From positions 1 to 5,169 of the forward strand of contig JAGLYS010000103.1 of NCBI GenBank assembly GCA_023132105.1: a DNA stretch of 5,169 nt, in the 5' to 3' direction. Of the stretch, positions 1 through 4,478 are shown one piece after another (the first letter of the stretch is position 1; each line of letters starts with the position of its first letter). Position numbers and translations under genes: made by a program. Source of the stretch: Caldifarciminota bacterium. Its GTDB lineage: Bacteria; Hydrothermota; 32-111; QNBC01. The notes beneath the pieces were generated by a model. The model was not told where the DNA came from, ran no database searches, and saw nothing but the letters and a program-made list of their open reading frames with translations.

Positions 1-2
1 CG

Positions 3-1223
3 GAGAAATTTGTAGAGGAACTGCCTGTTTTGATAGAACAATCAAAAGATAAAAAATTTGTAATTTTGACAGGAGATAAATTGCTTAAAAAAGCATTTTG
101 TCTTGCATTTGAAAAAAGAGAAAATGTTGAGGTATCCACATTTGACATTACATCAGAATCAATAATTTTACCTGAAGCTGATTTAACAATTTCAATGAAT
201 GTTTTCTACACATTTAGAGAGGGGAAATGGAAATTAATAAGAAATATTAATGAACTTTGGAATCGTATAATAAAGAATATAAAAAAGGATGATTATTATT
301 GTTTTCTTTACTTGGATGATATGTTTGTGAATGATAAATTAGACATTTTAAGAGGAAATCTATTGGAAAATTTCCATATACAATCTATTAATAATATTTA
401 TATAAAAAGAGGGTATGGATTTATATCTCGTCTCGTTAATGTTATTGAGATAAAAAATGAAAAGGTTGATGATAATTATACTGTTGATATAGTTTCATGG
501 ACAGTGGATAAGAATAAAAACTATTTTAAAAATAATTCTATTGTTAAAAATAGAAATGAATTGAAAAATATTGAAAAATGGGAATATGATTATATTTTAA
601 AGGTATCGGAGGGAAATTTACTTAAATATAAAAACAGTAAAATTGAAAAAATAAAATTAAAGAATATTGCAGATATTATAAGGGGGGGGATGTTCTCTAG
701 TAGTAAAAATTCTGAAGGGGATAAAGAGATAGATCTGATAAATATATCTGCATTAGATGATGAGGGGATAGATTTATCGAAATTAGGAAAAATAGGCATT
801 AGACAAAAACAGTTTCAATTAGATAAATACTTAATTAGAGAAGGGGATCTCATTTTAACATGCAGAGGAACTTCATTAAAAATGGCAATAGTTCCAAAAA
901 TGGATAGAGATACTACAATTGCTTCGAATTTAATCTACATTAGACCAAATAAAGATTATGATAGTAGATATTTGAAGCTATTCTTTGAAAGTGAAATAGG
1001 GCAATTAATATTCGAAACAATTAATACGCAGGGGATGATATTATCGATTAGGCCAAAGAGTCTCGGGGAAATTGAAATACCGGCTATTTCACTTAAAAAA
1101 CAGCATGAAATTATAGATAAATATATTGAAGAGAGGGCGAAGTATAAAAACACAATAAAAAAAGCTACGGATTTGTTTGATAATGCTAAAAAAGGTATCT
1201 ATGAAAAGATTATTAATGAGTAA
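3..1223 (+). CDS. C-terminal part of a DNA methyltransferase-like / HsdS-type specificity protein (5' end outside window)
   Basis: The frame is open from the first bases, so the true start lies upstream; a TTG at 30 is in frame but has no good SD site and is probably an internal Leu. Numbering from that codon, residues ~207-397 look like one HsdS target-recognition domain plus its helical tail. Visible marks are the opening IADIIRGG, DLINISAL, the central YLIREGDLILTCRG, IASNLIYIRP, YLKLFFES, QGMILSIRPKSLGEIEIP, then the LKKQHEII motif leading into a helix. Residues ~10-145 have an alternating strand/helix pattern like the late part of an N6-adenine methyltransferase (ADLTIS strand, then DDYYCFLYLDDMFV and LLENFHIQSI), but no NPPY/F catalytic motif or GxG loop is visible. 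Known: HsdS domains read the DNA target for type I and related methylases. Inferred: a fused methylase-specificity protein, perhaps catalytically inactive in this half. Confidence is high for the recognition domain and low for the rest. Confidence 0.8.
   Translation, partial: EKFVEELPVLIEQSKDKKFVILTGDKLLKKAFCLAFEKRENVEVSTFDITSESIILPEADLTISMNVFYTFREGKWKLIRNINELWNRIIKNIKKDDYYCFLYLDDMFVNDKLDILRGNLLENFHIQSINNIYIKRGYGFISRLVNVIEIKNEKVDDNYTVDIVSWTVDKNKNYFKNNSIVKNRNELKNIEKWEYDYILKVSEGNLLKYKNSKIEKIKLKNIADIIRGGMFSSSKNSEGDKEIDLINISALDDEGIDLSKLGKIGIRQKQFQLDKYLIREGDLILTCRGTSLKMAIVPKMDRDTTIASNLIYIRPNKDYDSRYLKLFFESEIGQLIFETINTQGMILSIRPKSLGEIEIPAISLKKQHEIIDKYIEERAKYKNTIKKATDLFDNAKKGIYEKIINE
682..689 (+). repeat. 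G8 homopolymer tract inside the specificity gene (possible phase-variation tract)
   Basis: Eight consecutive Gs lie in the codons AGG GGG GGG (Arg218-Gly219-Gly220) at the start of the recognition domain. This is a striking run in an A+T-rich gene that otherwise favours A-rich codons. Gaining one G gives a TAG stop four codons after the tract codons; losing one gives TAG after a short missense stretch. Slippage here would therefore switch the recognition domain off. Homopolymer slippage is a known mechanism in restriction-modification genes; that it happens here is inference. Confidence 0.5.
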
Positions 1224-1244
1224 ATACCGTGAAATGACGAAGCC

Positions 1245-1260
1245 TTTAGATGTAAGGAGG
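1245..1260 (+). promoter_or_regulatory. SD site and conserved leader of the helix-turn-helix gene
   Basis: The leader reads TTTAGATGTAAGGAGG, with AAGGAGG as a near-perfect SD, ending 5 nt before the ATG at 1266. Bases 1245-1259 match 14 of 15 with the leader at 1860-1874 in front of the next gene, with the same distance to ATG. The only gene-free sequence before it is the 42-nt gap after the specificity gene, in which I see no convincing promoter. Cotranscription with the specificity gene is likely. Confidence 0.7.
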
Positions 1261-1265
1261 TTGTA

Positions 1266-1802
1266 ATGTTTAATAATACAATTGATTATATAGTAAGGGA
1301 GAGAAGAAATAAAAGACTTTCATATGGAGATATTGGAAGAGCATTAGGGTATAAGAATATTGGAAAAATATCGAGCAAAATTGCAGATTTTGAGCATTAT
1401 GGTAATATAGATAAGGAATTATTTAAGAGGATTGTTGATATTATTGGAATTGACAAAGAAGAATTAAATAAAATGATTAAAATGGATAGAGAAATTGCAG
1501 AGAAGAGATTTGAAGAACTATGTAAACAACCGTTTAAAATGCACATAGTCATTAGATTTATGGCAGCAGTATATGGGAGAAAGGAGCTACCAGAAGGTAT
1601 AAAAACAGAAGAGGAAGCCCTGAAGTATGCGATAAAATATGCTAAAGAAAATAAAAGGCACATTTGTTTGAATCCAAGCAGAAAAAAACGAATATGGATA
1701 AACCCCGAGGGTGGTGCATGTATACAAGATCTTTCCCCGTATAGCGAAGAATGTCCATATATGCAGATAGGAAATAAAAGGTTTCTGTTTAGTGTTGAGT
1801 AG
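1266..1802 (+). CDS. Small helix-turn-helix-like hypothetical protein
   Basis: This gene encodes 178 residues; the start is fixed by the SD at 1254-1260. Residues ~18-66 look like a helix-turn-helix: LSYGDIGRALGYKNIGKISS, then a helical stretch ending IVDIIGIDKEELNK. The LGYKNIGK pattern recalls small bacterial proteins in which a similar N-terminal element precedes a conserved C-terminal part; this is a resemblance from memory, not a search. The C-terminal half (~88-178) is unrecognised. It carries PFKMHIVIRF, RIWINPEGG and three spaced cysteines (134, 152, 163) plus His132, which could bind metal or be structural. No membrane segment or signal peptide is seen. Lying 42 nt downstream of the specificity gene, it could be a DNA-binding regulator of that gene or of its own cluster, but this is inference. 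An enzymatic role cannot be excluded. Confidence 0.82.
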   Translation: MFNNTIDYIVRERRNKRLSYGDIGRALGYKNIGKISSKIADFEHYGNIDKELFKRIVDIIGIDKEELNKMIKMDREIAEKRFEELCKQPFKMHIVIRFMAAVYGRKELPEGIKTEEEALKYAIKYAKENKRHICLNPSRKKRIWINPEGGACIQDLSPYSEECPYMQIGNKRFLFSVE

Positions 1803-1840
1803 ATGTAAAATTATGTTGTCTTCTAATTGCTTATTCTTTG

Positions 1841-1850
1841 ATTGATCAAT
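1841..1850. other. Perfect 10-bp palindrome ATTGATCAAT in the intergenic gap
   Basis: This fully self-complementary decamer lies in the 78-nt gap between the helix-turn-helix gene and the next gene, about 30 nt upstream of the ATG at 1881. It could be half of an operator, perhaps for the upstream protein. It also contains the TTG at 1842 that would lengthen the next gene. It is short and A+T-rich, so it may be chance. Confidence 0.2.
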
Positions 1851-1859
1851 ATCTCAGCA

Positions 1860-1874
1860 TTTAGATGCAAGGAG
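1860..1874 (+). promoter_or_regulatory. SD site and repeated leader of the 1881 gene
   Basis: The sequence TTTAGATGCAAGGAG ends 6 nt before the ATG at 1881 and contains the SD AAGGAG. It differs from 1245-1259 by one base (C for T), and both copies have exactly 6 nt between GGAG and ATG. It settles the start at 1881 over the in-frame TTG at 1842, which has no SD. Confidence 0.7.
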
Positions 1875-1880
1875 ATAAAA

Positions 1881-2477
1881 ATGAATAAGAAAGAATTTAA
1901 AGAGTGTAAAAACAAATTGCGTGAAGCAACAATAGTTTATGAAATACTTGATTTGCAAAACGGATATATAAGAAGAGATATTGAAAGGCAGAAGAAATAT
2001 ATTGCAAAAGGCACTCTTTCGGAGGATGAAGAATTGATGTTCTATGATTTCTATTATGAGTTTAGAAACGGACTTGTTTCAGAGAGAGAATATATCGCAA
2101 GAGAAATATTGCTTAAATTTATTTATAATAAATATGGTATTAAACCTGAAATACACTACTTTGGAGTTTATGCGGAACACAATTATAATTGTGTTGATAT
2201 TGTAATTAGCATTATCAAAACAGCGAGAAAAAAATTTAATGTACTTAAAGAAATAATGCCTGATAAAATTAACGATAAAGATTTTTTTACTGATCAGGTT
2301 ACAAAAATGTATAATGAGAATATTGAAAACAATGAATGGTATCTTGGAGTAGATATAAAGGATTTTGTAGATAGTGTAGTTAGAAAAGACCTTGGAATAG
2401 AACTAAAATATACTATAGGCGATAAAGTAATTTATAATATTTCAAATAAAAAGCGTTTTAAAGAGGTTGTGTTATGA
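1881..2477 (+). CDS. Hypothetical protein, unrecognised
   Basis: This is a 198-residue protein of no family I recognise. I chose ATG 1881 because AAGGAG sits at ideal spacing; the frame is open further upstream to a TTG at 1842, but the added 13 residues would overlap the leader. The N-terminal ~85 residues are predicted largely helical and charged (KEFKECKNKLREATIVYEIL, then DIERQKKYIAKGTLSEDEEL and SEREYIAREILLKFIYNKYG). The middle (~91-110) reads like strands, with HYFGVYAEHN and CVDIVISIIK. The C-terminus has YLGVDIKDFVDSVVRKDLGI. There is no signal peptide or membrane helix. Its stop overlaps an ATGA at 2474 that could couple translation to the next gene. Codon use and purine-rich coding strand match its neighbours, which supports a real gene in an accessory operon. 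No function can be assigned. Confidence 0.8.
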   Translation: MNKKEFKECKNKLREATIVYEILDLQNGYIRRDIERQKKYIAKGTLSEDEELMFYDFYYEFRNGLVSEREYIAREILLKFIYNKYGIKPEIHYFGVYAEHNYNCVDIVISIIKTARKKFNVLKEIMPDKINDKDFFTDQVTKMYNENIENNEWYLGVDIKDFVDSVVRKDLGIELKYTIGDKVIYNISNKKRFKEVVL

Positions 2478-2500
2478 TAAACATAAGGAGAATTAAAACA

Positions 2501-3088
2501 ATGTATGAATATACGGATTTAGAAGGAGAAATGTATGATATATCCAATACTTCGTTTTATGTAAGGATAACAAGCCCAATAAGCGGTTTGAAAACAGGAA
2601 TGATTTTTGCCTTTGACATTGATGATGATGAGCCGACATTTATAGAAAACGGGAACATTACGGAATTAGCAATTAATGAGGGGGTAGGTTGCCTTGCTCG
2701 GCTTTACGAAGATTATATAACATTCAAAGAACATAAAGATGAAATCGTAAAAGAATACAGAGAAATCAACAAAACAGCAGGAAATAACAAATTGAAAACA
2801 AGGGAGGAAAATAAAATGAAGAGTAAACTCAATAGAAGGATTGAAATATATTCAAAATTACTAAAAAGTGGGGAATTAACAAAAGACGATTATAAGAAAA
2901 AAATTGAAGATATAAAACATATTTATAATATAAGCAATTCTCCGGTAATGGAAGAAACTTCCAAAAGAAAAAGAGATTTTAATAAACGATTAGAAGATAA
3001 ATATGATCTAAAATTTATTAAATTTGATAATATTCCGAATGTATTGGGTAATATAATATCTACATCAGGGATGAATAATGAAAAATAA
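2501..3088 (+). CDS. Hypothetical protein with C-terminal SHOCT-like segment
   Basis: This gene encodes 195 residues from ATG 2501, preceded by ATAAGGAG with a 10-nt gap. An in-frame ATG at 2474 overlaps the previous stop as ATGA, has a weaker AAAGAGG SD 7 nt upstream, and would add MINIRRIKT; either start is possible. Residues 1-75 form a compact, probably beta-rich part (YDISNTSFYVRITSPISGLK, IFAFDIDDDEPTF, GCLARLYEDYITF). A charged linker follows (~76-105). Residues ~113-142 (IEIYSKLLKSGELTKDDYKK followed by KIEDIKHIY) fit the SHOCT pattern of two short helices split by a G-x-(L/I)-T-x-(D/E)-(D/E)-(F/Y) turn, a module often at the ends of bacterial proteins and thought to mediate oligomerisation or interaction. 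A basic tail follows. An internal start at codon 106 has its own SD. The gene overlaps the next by 11 nt. Overall role unknown. Confidence 0.8.
   Translation: MYEYTDLEGEMYDISNTSFYVRITSPISGLKTGMIFAFDIDDDEPTFIENGNITELAINEGVGCLARLYEDYITFKEHKDEIVKEYREINKTAGNNKLKTREENKMKSKLNRRIEIYSKLLKSGELTKDDYKKKIEDIKHIYNISNSPVMEETSKRKRDFNKRLEDKYDLKFIKFDNIPNVLGNIISTSGMNNEK
2801..2818 (+). promoter_or_regulatory. Strong SD plus in-frame internal ATG within the 2501 gene
   Basis: AGGGAGG at 2801-2807 is followed by 8 nt and an ATG at 2816, in frame with the host gene (codon 106 from ATG 2501). It is a better SD than either candidate start of the full gene. Translation from here would give a 90-residue protein beginning MKSKLNRRIEIYSKLL and carrying only the SHOCT-like segment and basic tail. 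Whether it is used is not known; the charged linker alone could create the motif by chance. Confidence 0.45.
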
Positions 3089-3497
3089 AGCATATTGGAT
3101 ATCTCCTAAGGGAGAAATAATACCTGTTGAAGGGGCGAACAAACATATTGATATTATATGCGATCAACCTGAATTATTCGGACTTAAAATAAAAGATGTA
3201 AAAGCTGTTTTTAAAAAATTTAAAGAACCATTTAGATGGGAAGGATATGCAAGAGAAAAGATAATGAAAGAACTTTTTGAAAAAGGGTGGATTAGGGTTA
3301 GATATGTCAACCTTTCCGATGTATTCACAGTCGAATCTAATATTTTTAGTGAAAAGAAAATGATAAATATTATTAAATGGGCAAATAAAATTACAAATGG
3401 AGAGATAGATAATATTAGTGAAAATACTAATATCAGATTTCTTAATAGTAAAAGTGAGGAAAGAATATTAAGTATTGAAAATTTATTAAGAGGATAA
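3078..3497 (+). CDS. Small hypothetical protein
   Basis: This gene encodes 139 residues. It starts inside the end of the preceding gene (11-nt overlap) with AGGGA six nt before the ATG, so it is very likely translated from the same transcript and perhaps coupled. It opens with AYWISPKGEIIPVEG, then HIDIICDQPELFGL, a helical AREKIMKELFEKGWIRVRYV and a hydrophobic SEKKMINIIKWANKI. The W-x-S-P-x-G opening, a following His and the (E/K)GWIRVR block recall small conserved proteins in phage and conjugative-element accessory regions; this is memory-based and weak. No signal peptide, membrane helix or catalytic motif is obvious. It is the last gene of the left cluster and is followed immediately by the G-rich tract; no hairpin terminator is seen after it. 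Confidence 0.8.
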   Translation: MKNKAYWISPKGEIIPVEGANKHIDIICDQPELFGLKIKDVKAVFKKFKEPFRWEGYAREKIMKELFEKGWIRVRYVNLSDVFTVESNIFSEKKMINIIKWANKITNGEIDNISENTNIRFLNSKSEERILSIENLLRG

Positions 3498-3499
3498 AA

Positions 3500-3528
3500 G
3501 GGAGTGGGAGGGAAAAGAAAGGGAAGGG
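3500..3528 (+). other. G-rich tract with five GGG runs, possible G-quadruplex
   Basis: Starting 3 nt after the stop at 3497, GGG occurs at 3500-3502, 3506-3508, 3510-3512, 3521-3523 and 3526-3528. The gaps are 3, 1, 8 and 2 nt. Bases 3506-3529 are uninterrupted purine. Four of the runs could form a quadruplex, though the 8-nt gap slightly exceeds the usual 7-nt loop limit. It is exceptional in this A+T-rich window. Possible roles are transcript 3'-end protection, transcription pausing or none. Confidence 0.4.
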
Positions 3529-3557
3529 ATTTTAGAATAAATATAAATAATCAGTAC

Positions 3558-3603
3558 AATTATTACAATAATTTGTTCAAATATAGTCATTTATCATGAA
3601 CAA
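3558..3603. repeat. Two adjoining inverted repeats upstream of the promoter
   Basis: AATTATT (3558-3564) and AATAATT (3567-3573) form a perfect palindrome with a 2-nt centre. TTGTTCA (3573-3579) and TGAACAA (3597-3603) form a second perfect inverted repeat with a 17-nt spacer, ending 14 nt before the -35 box. Their place just upstream of a strong promoter suits an activator or repressor site. The arms are short and A+T-rich, so chance is a real alternative. Confidence 0.3.
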
Positions 3604-3617
3604 TCGAAAATTACTAC

Positions 3618-3646
3618 TTGACAAAACGCTAATATAGTGCTATAAA
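3618..3646 (+). promoter_or_regulatory. Near-consensus sigma-A promoter with extended -10
   Basis: A perfect -35 TTGACA (3618-3623), a 17-bp spacer and -10 TATAAA (3641-3646), preceded by TGC, give an extended -10. Transcription should start near 3653, leaving a ~65-nt leader before the ATG at 3718. The palindrome TATAG-TG-CTATA (3633-3644) overlaps the -10 and could be an operator. A TATAAT at 3650-3655 is too far from the -35 (26 bp). Confidence 0.8.
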
Positions 3647-3706
3647 GGATATAATCTAAACATAAATTGCCGATATATATATTATAATGCGAAATTATTG
3701 TTAATA

Positions 3707-3720
3707 TGGAGGTTGAAATG
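3707..3720 (+). promoter_or_regulatory. SD site deciding the start at 3718
   Basis: TGGAGG (3707-3712) lies 5 nt before ATG 3718. The in-frame ATG at 3706 overlaps this SD and has none of its own, so the shorter product is preferred. Confidence 0.75.
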
Positions 3721-4350
3721 CACAATATTAAAGGTAAAAAGTCAAGAAATGTTCAAAAAGTCAAGAAAACAGACGATTGGGAAGGTTTAAATATCGGATT
3801 TGTCAATTCTGTTTTTGACAAATCCAGGATAGAATTAAAGAAATTGGCAAAAAAAGAGTTGTTAGAAGAATTTGTCAAAAAAGATTATATCAATATGCAT
3901 ACATATCTGAATACAAAAATAGATTTAAATTCCGGTTATACACAACTTAAAAATGAAGCATTAAAATTAAGCAAGAATAATATTATCGAATATATTATGA
4001 GTGCTGACGATATCATAGAAGACGAAGACGACGAATATAATGACAACGATTGGTATAATGATTATGAGGAAGACAACGAGGATGAAAATGTCAGCAAAAA
4101 GAATGACGAAGATATATTCTTTTCAATGCTAAAGGGTTTCTTTATTCCAAAAGAGGAGATCGATAAGATAAAGTCAAAGAAAATAAAATTTAGAGAATTC
4201 AAAAAATTAATAAATCAATATATTCTTTCTATGCATCCGGACAGAGGAGCAGGCAGTGATGTCGAGAAGAAGATAAAAAATGAGATAATCTTAGAATACA
4301 ATGAAAACAGAAATTCCATTATGAATTTTGCAAAGGAATACTTAAAATAA
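3718..4350 (+). CDS. Acidic protein with C-terminal J-domain-like HPD segment
   Basis: This gene encodes 210 residues. Its N-terminus is basic (MHNIKGKKSRNVQKVKK). A helical, lysine-rich middle (~37-95) includes IELKKLAKKELLEEFVKK and a longer charged helix. Residues ~97-132 are very acidic and probably disordered. The C-terminus (~158-210) has a helix FREFKKLINQYILS, then His173-Pro174-Asp175 in SMHPDRGAGSD, then a helix KIKNEIILEYNENRNSI. Helix-HPD-helix is the signature of J-domains, in which HPD stimulates the ATPase of DnaK/Hsp70. Here only the helix II-loop-helix III part is clear, at the C-terminus, with no Gly/Phe or zinc region, so this is not DnaJ itself. Inferred role: a specialised J-like co-chaperone or adaptor, or an unrelated protein with a chance HPD. 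It has its own strong promoter and ends at a bidirectional terminator, so it is probably a single-gene unit. Confidence 0.82.
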   Translation: MHNIKGKKSRNVQKVKKTDDWEGLNIGFVNSVFDKSRIELKKLAKKELLEEFVKKDYINMHTYLNTKIDLNSGYTQLKNEALKLSKNNIIEYIMSADDIIEDEDDEYNDNDWYNDYEEDNEDENVSKKNDEDIFFSMLKGFFIPKEEIDKIKSKKIKFREFKKLINQYILSMHPDRGAGSDVEKKIKNEIILEYNENRNSIMNFAKEYLK

Positions 4351-4425
4351 ATTAATCACGGTCTATAATAGTGTGAAATTTTAGTGTTTTAACATTATAG
4401 AAATGGATTTCAATTCAATAAAACG

Positions 4426-4461
4426 AAAAAAAGGGAACATATTTATATGTTCCCTCTTTTT
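4426..4461. terminator. Bidirectional intrinsic terminator between convergent genes
   Basis: AGGGAACATA (4432-4441) pairs perfectly with TATGTTCCCT (4446-4455) around a 4-nt loop. On the + strand it is followed by C and five Ts; on the - strand the same hairpin is followed by a run of about seven Ts (the As at 4426-4432). It can therefore end both the J-domain-like transcript and the convergent caspase transcript, whose stop codon is at 4479-4481. Confidence 0.9.
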
Positions 4462-4478
4462 CATATAAATATTTTCTT

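Larger units (their letters stand above)
3498..3717. other. Intergenic regulatory region before the J-domain-like gene
   Basis: This 220-nt gap contains, in order, the G-rich tract, a 7-bp-arm palindrome (3558-3573), a 7-bp-arm dyad (3573-3603), a sigma-A promoter (3618-3646) and an A+T-rich 5' leader with an SD. No convincing gene is seen; the longest frame noted is a 31-codon GTG frame at 3504-3599 without a proper SD. Confidence 0.6.

Noticed and set aside
590..799. Minus-strand open frame inside the specificity gene
   Set aside because: It is antisense to a clearly coding region, has no SD, and its hydrophobic product is what complementing A-rich coding sequence gives.
956..1153. Minus-strand open frame in the recognition domain
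   Set aside because: It is a shadow of the conserved plus-strand domain, with no independent start signals.
1397..1663. Minus-strand open frame in the helix-turn-helix gene
   Set aside because: It is a shadow frame; its Ser/Ile/Leu-rich product reflects the complementary strand of a Lys/Glu/Ile-rich gene.
1842..1880. TTG-initiated extension of the 1881 gene
   Set aside because: It has no SD, it would translate through the repeated leader, and ATG 1881 has an ideal SD.
3504..3599. 31-codon GTG frame across the G-rich tract
   Set aside because: There is no SD at proper spacing, the composition is low-complexity, and nothing in the product is recognisable.
3683..3688. Second TATAAT before the J-domain-like gene
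   Set aside because: No -35-like hexamer lies at 16-18 bp upstream; the surrounding TA repeats produce such matches by chance.
4363..4400. CTATAAT/ATTATAG inverted repeat after the J-domain-like gene
   Set aside because: The arms are short and A+T-only apart from one pair, the loop is long, and no T tract follows. The real terminator is at 4426-4461.
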